Below, one piece after another: positions 7,551 to 16,867 of a stretch of DNA of 45,099 nucleotides (position 1 is the stretch's first letter; each line of letters begins with the position of its first letter). The DNA is from CAYMNU01 sp964391885 (GTDB lineage: Archaea; Altiarchaeota; Altiarchaeia; JAFGQM01). The translations under genes and the position numbers were made by a program. The notes beneath the pieces were generated by a model. That model had not been told where the DNA came from. It did not search any database and was given only the letters and a program-made list of their open reading frames with translations. The stretch lies in the NCBI GenBank assembly GCA_964391885.1, contig CAYMNU010000068.1:1-45099 (forward strand), read 5' to 3'.

Positions 7551-8885
7551 ATGAACGAACATATCTTTAGGGCCTATGACATAAGGGGCATATACCAAAA
7601 AGAGGTGAGCGAAGAATTTGCCGAAGAAATCGGAAAATCCTTTGGAACATTTCTTGGCAATCAGGGTCTTATAGTATTGGGCCGGGACGCCAGGCACGGC
7701 GGGCATGAGCTCGTAGACGCATCTGCCAGAGGCTTGAACGCCGCAGGCATTAACACTATTGATATAGGAATGGTGCCGACGCCCACTCTCAACTACTACT
7801 GCGCAAAGGCCGGCGCAAATGCGGGAGTTCTAATCTCAGCTTCGCACAATCCGCCGGAATACAACGGCATCAGATTCCGCAAAGGCGACGGGGCGGGTTT
7901 TCCGGAGTGCATCCCGGAAGTGAAGCGGATATACTTCGAGAAGTCGTGGCAGGAAAAGGATGCGCATGTTTCCCATAGAACGGTCGATTCGCAGAGTGTG
8001 ATTGACGAATATCTGGATTATATAGTCTCGCAGACGCAGCTCCAGAAGCCGCTTAAGGTCGTCGTGGACCCTGGCAACGGTTCGGGATCGGGCATAGGCA
8101 AGCCGCTTTTTGAGGCTCTTGGATGCGAAGTTACGACAATAAATGACTCTCCGGACGGCGATTTCCCCGGACGGAGCGCAAACCCCAAGGAATCCACCCT
8201 CATTGGGCTTGGGGAAGAAGTCCGCAAGCGGGGCGCAGACCTCGGGGTGGCCTATGACGGAGACGCCGACAGAGTTGTTTTTACGGACGAGAACGGCAGG
8301 GTGGTATCTGCTGAAGCCAGCGGGGCAATCATGGTCAACGAAGTGCTTGAAGAAGGTCTGGGCGAGATAGCCCTTAATGTAGACTGCTCCATGAGCGTCG
8401 AGGAAGCTGCGATTGCGATGGGCGGCACAGTCAGGAGAATCCGGGTGGGCGACGTCTTCCTTGCCGACGCAATCAAAGACGGCGCAGTGTTTGCGATGGA
8501 GTCCTCAAGCCACTTTGTGGTCCCGAAATATTTCGGCTTTGATGACGGCATAGCAGTTTCCGCGTACATGGCGCAGATACTGTCAGAGCGAGGCGAACCA
8601 TTGTCTAAAATAGTCTCCAAGGTTCCAAGATATCCTGTCGTGAGAAAAGAGATGCCCGTGCCCGACGATAAGAAATTCAAAGTCATCGAGGCTCTTGCAG
8701 AGCAGTTCGCAGACAGAAACCCTTTAACCATTGACGGCGTCAAGGTGAATTATAATAAAGGATGGACCCTTGTGCGAGCTTCCAACACCCAGCCGATGCT
8801 CAGGCTCACAGCAGAGGGAAAAACCGAGAAAGATGCCGAAGACCTTATGTCAGAGTTAGAGGGCTCAGTAAAGGAAAACCTTTAG
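7551..8885 (+). CDS. Phosphomannomutase/phosphoglucomutase family enzyme
   Basis: Interconverts hexose 1- and 6-phosphates (alpha-D-phosphohexomutase superfamily). The 444-residue protein has all four domains. It starts RAYDIRG, then carries the phospho-serine loop ISASHNPPEYNG (catalytic Ser at about residue 98), the Mg loop YDGDADRVVF, a sugar loop MESSSHFVV in place of the usual GEESGH, and the phosphate-binding end RASNTQPMLR. The altered sugar loop (ESSSH for E-x-SGH) leaves Man, Glc or GlcN specificity open. Likely roles are activated sugars for glycans, and several genes here suggest glycosylated surface proteins. Confidence 0.88.
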   Translation: MNEHIFRAYDIRGIYQKEVSEEFAEEIGKSFGTFLGNQGLIVLGRDARHGGHELVDASARGLNAAGINTIDIGMVPTPTLNYYCAKAGANAGVLISASHNPPEYNGIRFRKGDGAGFPECIPEVKRIYFEKSWQEKDAHVSHRTVDSQSVIDEYLDYIVSQTQLQKPLKVVVDPGNGSGSGIGKPLFEALGCEVTTINDSPDGDFPGRSANPKESTLIGLGEEVRKRGADLGVAYDGDADRVVFTDENGRVVSAEASGAIMVNEVLEEGLGEIALNVDCSMSVEEAAIAMGGTVRRIRVGDVFLADAIKDGAVFAMESSSHFVVPKYFGFDDGIAVSAYMAQILSERGEPLSKIVSKVPRYPVVRKEMPVPDDKKFKVIEALAEQFADRNPLTIDGVKVNYNKGWTLVRASNTQPMLRLTAEGKTEKDAEDLMSELEGSVKENL

Positions 8886-9274
8886 GAGTCGAGCGCCTCG
8901 TTGACCAGAGCATCCGCTTTCTTCTGCATGGGGCTCTCCCGCGGACGGTGGGTATATGTGACTTTTTTGAACCTTTTCTCTAAATCCTTCACCGCCAGGT
9001 AAAGCGCTCTCAAATGCTCTTTTTTGACCTTATACCTACCATTCAGCTGCTTCACTACAAGCTCGCTGTCTGAGAAGACCTCTACAGACTCCGAGTGGTC
9101 CAAGGCCTTTCTCAGACCCTCGATTATGGCTTTGTATTCAGCGACGTTGTTGGTTGTGGTACCTAACTTTTTACCCTCTTTGTAAAGCTCTCGCTCCTCC
9201 CCACAAATCAGGAAACCATAAGCCGCAGGCCCCGGGTTTCCGCGAGAGCCCCCGTCAGTATAGAGGTGAATCAT
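8882..9274 (-). CDS. rnhA: Ribonuclease HI
   Basis: Cleaves the RNA strand of RNA-DNA hybrids. The 130-residue protein has the DEDD metal site: Asp in YTDGGSRGNPGPAAYG, Glu in TTNNVAEYKAI, Asp in VFSDSELVV and Asp in KKADALVNEALD. It lacks an N-terminal hybrid-binding domain, like the short archaeal and bacterial RNase HI forms. Its end overlaps the phosphomutase end by 4 bases (convergent). Confidence 0.92.
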   Translation of the reverse strand: MIHLYTDGGSRGNPGPAAYGFLICGEERELYKEGKKLGTTTNNVAEYKAIIEGLRKALDHSESVEVFSDSELVVKQLNGRYKVKKEHLRALYLAVKDLEKRFKKVTYTHRPRESPMQKKADALVNEALDS

Positions 9275-9350
9275 TTTTCGGCAAATAATAGGATTGTGCG
9301 TATATTATCAGGGTCTGATTATTTATATGGTCATTCTCTTAATTAATAAT

Positions 9351-11987
9351 ATGCCCGAAAAAGGCCTGAGCTCCAAAGAAGCAAAAGCGCTTCTTGTCAA
9401 GTACGGCCCGAATGAGATAAAAGACATCTCTAAAAGAACCCCCCTTAAAATACTGTTGGAGCAGATCAAGGGCAATTTCATATTCTACATACTAGTGTTC
9501 GCCATGGTAGCTTCCTTTGCAGTAGGCAAAGACATTACGGGGTATGTGCTTGGCGTAGTAATACTAATGGTTGTCGGAGTATCATTTGTCCAAGAATACA
9601 AGTCAGAGAAGGCCATTCAGCTATTGAAGAATATGATAGTCCCGATATCAATAGCCCTGCGCGATGGCAAGGAGTGCGAAGTCCTTTCGTCCGAGCTCGT
9701 TCCTGGCGATATAATAATCCTTCGCGGCGGCGATCGAGTACCTGCAGATTGTGTCGTGTTGCATGAGAATGAACTGAGGCTCAACGAAGCCATGCTGACT
9801 GGGGAAGCATCTGAGATCAAGAAGCGAACCATCACTACGAAAGAGCCAACAGAAGAAAATTCTTTATTTATGGGCACTTATATCGTAAATGGCAAGGGCG
9901 TTGCGAGAGTCATACACACAGGCATGAACACCCGCTTTGGAAAAATATCCAAGCTCATCTCTACTGCAGAGAAAGATATGCCCCTTCAAAGGAAAGTAAA
10001 CAAGATAGCAAAATACATGACTGTAATAGCCATAACGCTCTCGACACTGACTGCCTTATTTATGATTGCGGTAGCACCCGAAATAACCGACCAGGTACTC
10101 ATCGACTCACTCATACTTGCAATAACATTAATAGTGTCTGCATTTCCTGAAAGCTTCCCCGTCGTCCTCATAACGGCGCTGGCTACCGGTTCATATCGAA
10201 TGGCCAAGAAAAACGCGATCGTAAATCGCATGTCAATAATAGAGACTCTGGGCGAGACCACAGTTATCTGTTCGGACAAGACGGGCACGATAACCAAAGG
10301 AGAAATGACGACAAAGAAGATAGTATTGCCTTCCGGAACTATCGAACTCTCGGGTGTCGGCTACACCAGCCATGGTGAGTTCAGTTCAGGCGGAAAGCCG
10401 CTGAACCCACATAACAATAGAAATCTCAAGCTCTTCCTAGAGTCAGCAGTCCTATGCAATGATGCCATAATAGAGAGAACCGGCGAGGATAGTAACTATG
10501 CAGTGTTAGGCAGCCCGACCGAGGCCGCCTTATTGATTATGGCATCCAAGGCAGGTTTGTTTAAAGGAGATATGGCAGCAGAACGCATAGAAGAGATCCC
10601 CTTTAGTTCAGAGCGAAAGTTCATGTCAGTTCTTTGCTCAAAGGAGGGTCACAACATAGTTTACTCCAAGGGCGCACCCGAGGTCCTACTAAAGAAATGT
10701 AGTCATATTCAAAAAGGGGAAAAGATACTCAGGCTTACAAAAGAAATGGCGGCAGGCATATTAAGGGAAAGCAGCACACTTAACTCACAGGCTTTTAGAA
10801 CCATAGCCCTTGCATACAAGGAAGCCGGGCAGAAAGACTTGGAAGAACTGGAAAAGGGCCTTGTTTTTCTAGGTTTCGCAGCTCTCGAGGATCCTCCTCG
10901 CGATGAAGTCCCGGAAGCGATAAAAGAGTGCGTCCGCGCCGGGATTTCGGTGAAGCTCATAACTGGTGACCACAGGGATACCGCACTTTCGATAGCCACC
11001 CAGATAGGTCTTAGTGGAAATGTTATGGAAGGAGAAGAGATAGACAAGATAACTGATGATGAGCTTTCGGTGAGGATGGACGATATAGTGATCTTTGCAA
11101 GAGTCCGCCCCGAGCATAAGCTAAGGATAGTTCGCGCACTCAAATCCAGGGGTGAAGTCGTCACCATGACTGGCGACGGCATAAACGATGCACCTGCATT
11201 GAAAGAAGCCCAAATAGGCATTGCGATGGGCAAAAGCGGCACCGATGTGACCCGGTCGGTCGCTGATCTTACACTTAAAGACGACAATTTTGCAACTATA
11301 GTTTCAGCCATAAAAGAGGGCCGATCGATATTTTGGAATATCAGGAAATTCGTAAGTTATCAGCTTTCAGATAATATTGCCGAGCTTTTAGCCCTTTTCA
11401 TTGGGGTTTTACTCATGCCTGTTCTTGGGTGGCCCATACCCATGCTACTCGCCCTCCAGATACTCTTCATGAACCTTGTGACTGACAATACCCCCTCTAT
11501 AACTCTGGCTGTTAATAGGCCCTCACACGATATAATGACCCATCCGCCCAGGCGCAATTCAGAGATACTCAATAGAAGCCTGGTTAAACTTATCTTATTT
11601 ACTGGCTCTTTTATGGCCTTTATGGTGATTCTCACGTTTGGCATATCCTATCTTTGGGTTGGCACAAGCATTGAATATGCACGGTCATCCGCACTGGTGT
11701 GCCTCATACTCCTTGAGGTGACATCTGCCTATAACTTTAGGTCTCTCCGCAAGGGTTTTTTCCAAATGCCTATAAACAGCAACCCTTACCTAGTTTATGC
11801 CACCCTTATATCCTTGACAGCCACTCTATTAATTATCTACTCCCCGCTTAATACAATCTTTGGGACTGCCCCCCTTGCTCCGGAGTCATGGCTGCTGCTC
11901 ATGCTGCCACCGATATTGCTGATATTAGTCTTTGATCTGCTTAAGAATCTGAACCGCAAATACAGATTTTTAGATTTTGACAGTTAA
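9351..11987 (+). CDS. P2A-type cation-transporting ATPase, probably calcium
   Basis: An 878-residue P-type ATPase. In order it has an N-terminal cation ATPase domain, an actuator loop LTGEAS, a phosphorylation motif CSDKTGT with Asp at about residue 309, and a hinge TGDGINDAPALKEAQIGIAMG. M5 contains NIAELLALF and M6 contains NLVTDNTPS, equivalent to the calcium-site residues of SERCA. M4 reads FPESFPVV instead of the usual IPEGLPAV. ATG 9351 (MPEKGLSSKEA) is the family-like start; a TATA-like element (about 9319-9329) would lie inside the coding region if the more upstream ATG were used. Ca2+ efflux is likely, Mn2+ possible. Confidence 0.88.
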   Translation: MPEKGLSSKEAKALLVKYGPNEIKDISKRTPLKILLEQIKGNFIFYILVFAMVASFAVGKDITGYVLGVVILMVVGVSFVQEYKSEKAIQLLKNMIVPISIALRDGKECEVLSSELVPGDIIILRGGDRVPADCVVLHENELRLNEAMLTGEASEIKKRTITTKEPTEENSLFMGTYIVNGKGVARVIHTGMNTRFGKISKLISTAEKDMPLQRKVNKIAKYMTVIAITLSTLTALFMIAVAPEITDQVLIDSLILAITLIVSAFPESFPVVLITALATGSYRMAKKNAIVNRMSIIETLGETTVICSDKTGTITKGEMTTKKIVLPSGTIELSGVGYTSHGEFSSGGKPLNPHNNRNLKLFLESAVLCNDAIIERTGEDSNYAVLGSPTEAALLIMASKAGLFKGDMAAERIEEIPFSSERKFMSVLCSKEGHNIVYSKGAPEVLLKKCSHIQKGEKILRLTKEMAAGILRESSTLNSQAFRTIALAYKEAGQKDLEELEKGLVFLGFAALEDPPRDEVPEAIKECVRAGISVKLITGDHRDTALSIATQIGLSGNVMEGEEIDKITDDELSVRMDDIVIFARVRPEHKLRIVRALKSRGEVVTMTGDGINDAPALKEAQIGIAMGKSGTDVTRSVADLTLKDDNFATIVSAIKEGRSIFWNIRKFVSYQLSDNIAELLALFIGVLLMPVLGWPIPMLLALQILFMNLVTDNTPSITLAVNRPSHDIMTHPPRRNSEILNRSLVKLILFTGSFMAFMVILTFGISYLWVGTSIEYARSSALVCLILLEVTSAYNFRSLRKGFFQMPINSNPYLVYATLISLTATLLIIYSPLNTIFGTAPLAPESWLLLMLPPILLILVFDLLKNLNRKYRFLDFDS

Positions 11988-12010
11988 TAGGCTTAACAGG
12001 CAAATATACC

Positions 12011-12301
12011 ATGGATAATTTACGCATAGAAGTATTTACTTCACCCTCCTGCCCGCATTGCCCTGCAGCTGTCAAAGCGACCGAGGCTTTCCTGGAGGCA
12101 AACCCGGAACTCGCCAAAAGCATAAGCTGGAAAACACTCAGCCTTGCTTCTCCAGAGGGCTCTAAGCTGGCTCGGGAATACGGCATACGCTCCGTGCCCA
12201 CTATAGTCGCTACCAATGAGAAAGGCATTAAAACAGCTTATGTGGGCGCGCCTATACAACGGACTTACAAGGCCTTCATAAGCGAAGCAATGAAAGCCTG
12301 A
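12011..12301 (+). CDS. Thioredoxin/glutaredoxin-like protein
   Basis: A 96-residue thioredoxin fold with the redox motif SCPHCPAA (Cys at about residues 14 and 17) and the cis-proline loop IRSVPTIVATN. It resembles the small archaeal thioredoxin/glutaredoxin hybrids that start directly with the first strand. It probably acts as a cytoplasmic disulphide reductant. No thioredoxin reductase is nearby, so its electron donor is not shown. It lies 23 bases after the ATPase gene and may share its transcript. Confidence 0.85.
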   Translation: MDNLRIEVFTSPSCPHCPAAVKATEAFLEANPELAKSISWKTLSLASPEGSKLAREYGIRSVPTIVATNEKGIKTAYVGAPIQRTYKAFISEAMKA

Positions 12302-12324
12302 AACGCGCATTTCCATCCGCGCCC

Positions 12325-13131
12325 TTAATCTCTTAAAAGCCTAAGGAATAGCCCTGCAGCTATCAAGTCTGCTGTGGTCCCAGGATTCTTTTTGTTGCCT
12401 TCTGCGCGCAGATATTGATCAAATTCGAGGGGACTCGTTCGCCCTTCCAGAACCTCACTCGCCATATGGGAGACATGCATAGCCTCTTCCATCCCGCACT
12501 TGCGGGCTATCAGGGTATCGGGATATTTCGAGAGCGTGAACAGATAGGCATGTATTATAAATTCAGGATCCGTCTTGATTTTCCTCCCAATTACCCGGCT
12601 TATTGGAAAGTCCCCTACCCATTCCCGTGCTATAGTATCATGAGGGGCAGCAAGTTCCATGAGCTTCAAGGGTGTTATACTCTCTTCTTCAATAACCTTG
12701 AATATGTCTTTCGAGAAAATATCATACTTTGAAAGGCTATCGTCTTTTAGCCCCATACTTCCAAGCCTCCCTTTTTGCATAGCCTTGATTATCCATTTGC
12801 TGTCTTCTGATGTGAGCGATTTCATAAGGGTTCTTGTCGAATCCCCATGCGCGGCTGCAAGAGGCATTAACATCATGATTATCCCGAAGTTGGCGTTCTT
12901 TTTTTTACTAGTTGCATCATATATGAGCTTGCCCAGAGCCGCCTTTTCAGCTTCCCTCGCTGCCTTTTCGATTATCGGCTCCAGCCTCTCCGCGCCCTTC
13001 ACAAAGTCCATGTAACCCGTGTCCCTGAAGCTCTTTGTAGGTGTCACGTTTCCCGGCTTCTCTGCGGAAACCTCCAGTAGGCAGGCCTGCCGCGCACATC
13101 TTGCAAGTTCAGCTGAACTCTTCTTTTTCAT
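12325..13131 (-). CDS. CitG/MdcB-family triphosphoribosyl-dephospho-CoA synthase-like protein
   Basis: A 268-residue all-helical protein of the CitG family (COG1767). It has the start LLEVSAEKPGNVTP, the middle segment NFGIIMMLMPLAAAHG and the end NPGTTADLIAAGLFLRL. In bacteria CitG builds the prosthetic-group precursor of citrate or malonate lyase from ATP and dephospho-CoA. No lyase or acyl-carrier gene is in this window, and archaea keep such genes without citrate lyase, so the true substrate is uncertain. It is divergent from the endonuclease III relative. Confidence 0.82.
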   Translation of the reverse strand: MKKKSSAELARCARQACLLEVSAEKPGNVTPTKSFRDTGYMDFVKGAERLEPIIEKAAREAEKAALGKLIYDATSKKKNANFGIIMMLMPLAAAHGDSTRTLMKSLTSEDSKWIIKAMQKGRLGSMGLKDDSLSKYDIFSKDIFKVIEEESITPLKLMELAAPHDTIAREWVGDFPISRVIGRKIKTDPEFIIHAYLFTLSKYPDTLIARKCGMEEAMHVSHMASEVLEGRTSPLEFDQYLRAEGNKKNPGTTADLIAAGLFLRLLRD

Positions 13132-13146
13132 GGCTCTAATTTATCT

Positions 13147-13806
13147 ATGCAAGAGAGAAAACTGCAGCTGGTTTATGAGCGGCTTTTAGAGCACTTTGGC
13201 CCGCAAGACTGGTGGCCTGCCAAGACTAGATTCGAAGTGGTTGTCGGTGCGATACTGACTCAGAATACGAACTGGAAAAATGTCGAGCAGGTTATCTTGG
13301 ATTTGAAGTCCAAAGGGCTGCTGGATCCAAAGGCCTTGGATGCAGTCCCCATAAATGAGCTTGCACTCTTACTAAGGAAAGCTGGATACTTCAACCAAAA
13401 GGCGAGGAAGCTAAAAGCGTTCGTGGATTATTTTAGGCAATATAACTTCAGTTTTGAGGGTCTTATGGAAAAGGACAAGGATTCCCTCAGGGAAGAGCTT
13501 TTATCAATCTGGGGCATCGGGCCGGAGACTGCGGACGACATCCTTCTATATGCCCTGGACAAGCCCTCATTCGTCATAGATGCATACACGCGCAGGGTTT
13601 TCTCCCGCATGGGATTAGCTAGAAATACCGGCTATGATGCGCTCAAAGCTTTCTTTGAGACCAACTCCCAATGGACCGAAGACAGAAAACTGGAGACCTT
13701 CAAAGAGTACCACGCTCTGATAGACGAGCTTGCCAAAGGGCATTGCCGCACAAAGCCGTTTTGCAAAAACTGCCCACTATGCGATTTATGTTTGCAGAAA
13801 ATCTAA
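13147..13806 (+). CDS. HhH-GPD base-excision DNA glycosylase (endonuclease III-related)
   Basis: A 219-residue helix-hairpin-helix GPD protein. ILTQNTNWKNV (about residue 36) is the signature of the COG2231 branch. The hairpin is LLSIWGIGPETADDILLYAL, and the catalytic Asp is in FVIDAYTRRVF. A C-terminal iron-sulphur Cys cluster reads CRTKPFCKNCPLCDLC. The usual catalytic Lys of endonuclease III in the hairpin is replaced (GPETAD), so it is probably a monofunctional glycosylase, perhaps for alkylated or oxidised bases. It is followed 9 bases later by a membrane protein gene. Confidence 0.85.
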   Translation: MQERKLQLVYERLLEHFGPQDWWPAKTRFEVVVGAILTQNTNWKNVEQVILDLKSKGLLDPKALDAVPINELALLLRKAGYFNQKARKLKAFVDYFRQYNFSFEGLMEKDKDSLREELLSIWGIGPETADDILLYALDKPSFVIDAYTRRVFSRMGLARNTGYDALKAFFETNSQWTEDRKLETFKEYHALIDELAKGHCRTKPFCKNCPLCDLCLQKI

Positions 13807-13815
13807 TAAAGCAAT

Positions 13816-14589
13816 ATGGGCTTTTTCACAAACTTCCTCATAATCTCGATATTCCTGGGGCCGGGGCTTGCTATATCCTACGGGATGGAAAACCCTTCTT
13901 TCCGGCCTGCAGCGCATCTCTTCACGCTCATGGCATTCCAATGTTTGGGTATAGCAATAGTCTACATACTCTTGAGCATTCTCCCTACTGACATTCGCTT
14001 CAATAATAAGGTCCTTGACAAGGTTGTTGACTACCTCCATGACACGCGCGACGGTGTTGTAAAGACACTAGACAATGTCACATCCATATTTAAAAAGAAT
14101 TTTGGCGATTTGGGTTTCTATGCTGCGCTGGGATTTATAAGTTTTGCATACGGAGTCTACATAGCGGCAGCCGTGGCTTATGTACTCAAGGTTAAGATAC
14201 GGCGGGCCATGGTTTCCATTTCAATCGGCGGTGCAATCGCAATAGTCTTTTGGTATTTCCTGGCTTTGGGCTACATACCATTCATTACGCCCGTTTCTGT
14301 ATTTATTGCGGTTACTGGACTTTCCGCAGTAATGATGATATACGGCTATTCACGGGAGAACCGCACAATACGAAGAATAGCCGGTCAGGTGATCGAAAGA
14401 AGGCAGGAGATAAAAAAACATCGGCATTCTTTTCAAAGAGAGGTAGTAAAGACTGCCAAACTGGCTGGAAAGGAGGCAATCAAAGGCGGAAAGGCAGCTG
14501 AATCGCATGCCAGGAAAGCCGCAATAAAATCAAAAGAGGCTGCAGAAGATTTTATTGAAAAAGGCTCTCAACGAATATCTCAGCTATGA
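13816..14589 (+). CDS. Multi-span membrane protein with Lys/Ala-rich helical tail
   Basis: A 257-residue protein with about five hydrophobic segments: roughly residues 4-22, 32-58, 98-122, 128-148 and 152-172. The last 80 residues form a basic, alanine-rich amphipathic region of repeated AAxxxAxK type that probably makes a long helix in the cytoplasm. I do not recognise a family. The 3' end overlaps the convergent pheT by 38 bases, which is long, but the helical repeat continues to the stop, so the frame looks real. Confidence 0.7.
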   Translation: MGFFTNFLIISIFLGPGLAISYGMENPSFRPAAHLFTLMAFQCLGIAIVYILLSILPTDIRFNNKVLDKVVDYLHDTRDGVVKTLDNVTSIFKKNFGDLGFYAALGFISFAYGVYIAAAVAYVLKVKIRRAMVSISIGGAIAIVFWYFLALGYIPFITPVSVFIAVTGLSAVMMIYGYSRENRTIRRIAGQVIERRQEIKKHRHSFQREVVKTAKLAGKEAIKGGKAAESHARKAAIKSKEAAEDFIEKGSQRISQL

Positions 14590-16171
14590 CTGCCGGATAC
14601 TCCAACCCGAAGCTCTCCAGGACCTCGGGGTGCACTTCGCCGAATACGCCTGCCCTTTTGTTTCCTATGGTTATCTCTCCGCATCGGCCTTTGATAAACA
14701 CGCTTCCCCCATCTTCCTTGAGCTTGTAATCGATACCAAGGCCCCGCAGAAGAGCCTCGATGACTGATTGCATATCCGAGAAATTTACAGAGTTATCAAG
14801 TATGGCAATGCCAAGCCTTTTTCGGTTTTCCCAATCCTTTCGTCCCGGCACCACGTCATCCACTTCAAATATCCGCTGAGGAAGCTTCTTCTTTTTGTTG
14901 TAAGCCAGCGTGCCGAGAATGCTTGCAATAGCCGATGTGCGCATGATTGTGAAATCCTCTGTCCTCGGATTCTTTATCTTAACTGGATTTGCAGACAGCC
15001 TTGCCTTTTCAAGTGCTGCGGGATTAGTTAGCGTAAAAGGCACAGTCTCCTGGAAACCCAGGCCCAGCATAAGCATCTTCAGGCCAAACACACTCTCTTC
15101 AAGGCAATCGGGCTTTCCTATTGTCGGTATTTTGGCTTCCATGGGCTCAAAATTCCCGTAACCGTAAGCGATTGCTATGTCTTCTACGAGATCTATCGGG
15201 TGGAGGACGTCCGCCCTATAACATGGAATGAGTACCTCAAGCGATGCGGCTCCCAATGATTCAACACCATAACCCATTTTCTCTAAGAGCCTTTTGATAT
15301 CCGCAGGCTCTAAATCCAGTCCCAGGAGCCGGCTTGCATAAGCAGTGTCTAGTTTCATCTTTCCCGCTGCGAGGTCAAGCCCCTTTCCATTGATATCAAC
15401 CGAGATTATCTGCCCTCCGCGATCCGCAAGCGAGCTAAGCACTATGTTGAGCGCATGTTTGAGCGACAGCTCATTGGTCCCTGTCATTTCTATAAACAGG
15501 TTGCTTGTTTTCTCAGTCACTCGCGTCCTGTCGGCATTTATCACAGGCGGCAGTGACACAACACCTTTTTGGTCCATGACAAAAGGCAGCCCTTTCTTGC
15601 CTTCCAATATATGCCCATAATCCCTGCCCTTCGGGTGTTTTTCCAGCACCTCTCCGGCAATCATCTCTTCGCCGAAGTCCAGCGGAACGAAGGAGACATC
15701 ACTGGGCTTTGCCGCAGTGTATCTGTATGGCGGCAGGGTTTTGTTGAAGTCGTGTATTCCTATGGCAACCTTCGCCCTCTTCCTGCCGTGCGAGCCGTGG
15801 AGGGCTTCCTGCATGTTTATTATCGAAAGAAGTATGTCGTCAGTCATCGGCAGGTTCTTAACGACTGCCGCGATGATGAAGGGTCTAACTCCCCTTACCA
15901 AATCATCTGTCTTGAGGGAGATGCCTGAGTCCTGCACTTTATACTCTCTGAGCCCGTCCTCAAGTCCTGTGAACGTCTTATAAGCGCGGGCAAATCCTTC
16001 TACAGAAAGCATGTCCGGGCGATTGGGAAAGACCTCTACGACAATCTTCTCTTCCGTGACCTCTTCAACACTAGTCCCCAGCATAGCCGCACGCTCTTCC
16101 AGCTCCTTCAAAGGGACTTTTTTCCCCACAAGCCTCATGAAGTCGCCAGTGGGGAATTCAGCAGTAGGCAT
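14552..16171 (-). CDS. pheT: Phenylalanyl-tRNA synthetase beta subunit
   Basis: A 539-residue archaeal-type PheT, shorter than bacterial PheT because it lacks the N-terminal tRNA-binding and C-terminal anticodon domains. Segments seen are VEVFPNRPDMLSVEG (B1), the B3/B4 domain with MQEALHGSHGRKRAKVAIGIHD, the B5 domain (PADIKRLLEKMGYGVES) and a class II-like catalytic core. It pairs with PheS, whose gene is 15 kb away at 31707-33161, so the two subunits are not co-transcribed here. Confidence 0.95.
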   Translation of the reverse strand: MPTAEFPTGDFMRLVGKKVPLKELEERAAMLGTSVEEVTEEKIVVEVFPNRPDMLSVEGFARAYKTFTGLEDGLREYKVQDSGISLKTDDLVRGVRPFIIAAVVKNLPMTDDILLSIINMQEALHGSHGRKRAKVAIGIHDFNKTLPPYRYTAAKPSDVSFVPLDFGEEMIAGEVLEKHPKGRDYGHILEGKKGLPFVMDQKGVVSLPPVINADRTRVTEKTSNLFIEMTGTNELSLKHALNIVLSSLADRGGQIISVDINGKGLDLAAGKMKLDTAYASRLLGLDLEPADIKRLLEKMGYGVESLGAASLEVLIPCYRADVLHPIDLVEDIAIAYGYGNFEPMEAKIPTIGKPDCLEESVFGLKMLMLGLGFQETVPFTLTNPAALEKARLSANPVKIKNPRTEDFTIMRTSAIASILGTLAYNKKKKLPQRIFEVDDVVPGRKDWENRKRLGIAILDNSVNFSDMQSVIEALLRGLGIDYKLKEDGGSVFIKGRCGEITIGNKRAGVFGEVHPEVLESFGLEYPAVIAEIFVESLFQ

Positions 16172-16214
16172 ATTCTATCATTGTATTTTTGTATATCGTG
16201 CTTAAAAGTATAGC

Positions 16215-16436
16215 ATGAAACTTATTGTACTTGCATTGGTCGTACTTTTGCTGCCGATAGCATCAGCGCAGGACGCCGAAAACGGCTCAAATGCTCTGGA
16301 TTTCATACGGGACCTCAACCCCCTCTTTTTAATAATAGCAGGCATCTTGTTGTTCTTTGCTTCCCATCTCGCCAAATTCATAGCGATAATACTAGTTATA
16401 ATCGGCATTGCGGGGCTTTTAATCTCGCTACTCTAA
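16215..16436 (+). CDS. Small secreted/membrane protein, paralogue of the next gene
   Basis: A 73-residue protein with a signal peptide (residues 1-18, ending IASAQ), a short polar linker, and a C-terminal hydrophobic half: LNPLFLIIAGILLFFA, a short HLAKF break, then IAIILVIIGIAGLLISLL. The same pattern of aspartate, proline, two hydrophobic stretches and AK-x-IAI between them occurs in the next gene, so they are tandem paralogues. A TATA-like stretch lies in the 43 bases between it and the divergent pheT. Function unknown. Confidence 0.65.
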   Translation: MKLIVLALVVLLLPIASAQDAENGSNALDFIRDLNPLFLIIAGILLFFASHLAKFIAIILVIIGIAGLLISLL

Positions 16437-16466
16437 GGTTTTTGTTCAAAGAAGCGTTAATTAATC

Positions 16467-16865
16467 ATGAAAAGGATATTAACCCTCCTCATAGTGCTTG
16501 CAGCCCTGCAAGCGGCATGCGCCGAAGAAGTTACGTACAATACATCGGAAGCATCGGATTATAATGAAACCAACGGAATCAATGAAAGCGAGATTGCATT
16601 AAATGGCTCCAATGGCATTATTCCTGACTTTGGCATAAACTTTTCTGAGATCAATACAAGCGAGCTTTCTGAAAAAGCACTTAATGCCACAAGAACCGGA
16701 GTCGAACCCATCGATGGCACTGTGCAGTTCCTAATAGATGCGAGCCCCTTTTTGTTGCTTATAATAGGCATTGTGGTTTTTCTCTTCGCCGGTTTCGCAA
16801 AGATAATCGCAATAATAATCATAATAATAGCCGTTATCCGCCTACTGCAGATGATGTTTTTCTAA
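16467..16865 (+). CDS. Sequon-rich secreted membrane protein
   Basis: A 132-residue protein with a signal peptide (about residues 1-19, ending ACAEE). An ectodomain of about 70 residues contains seven Asn-x-Ser/Thr sequons (NTS, NET, NES, NGS, NFS, NTS, NAT). The C-terminal double hydrophobic segment (FLLLIIGIVVFLFAGFAKIIAII) is homologous to the preceding gene. A heavily N-glycosylated surface protein is the likely reading. It overlaps, or directly abuts, the next small zinc-finger gene. Confidence 0.65.
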   Translation: MKRILTLLIVLAALQAACAEEVTYNTSEASDYNETNGINESEIALNGSNGIIPDFGINFSEINTSELSEKALNATRTGVEPIDGTVQFLIDASPFLLLIIGIVVFLFAGFAKIIAIIIIIIAVIRLLQMMFF

Positions 16866-16867
16866 TG

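Noticed and set aside
10709..11311. 200-residue minus-strand frame in the ATPase gene
   Set aside because: Ser/Ala-rich reverse shadow of the P-type ATPase; the ATPase motifs are continuous on the plus strand.
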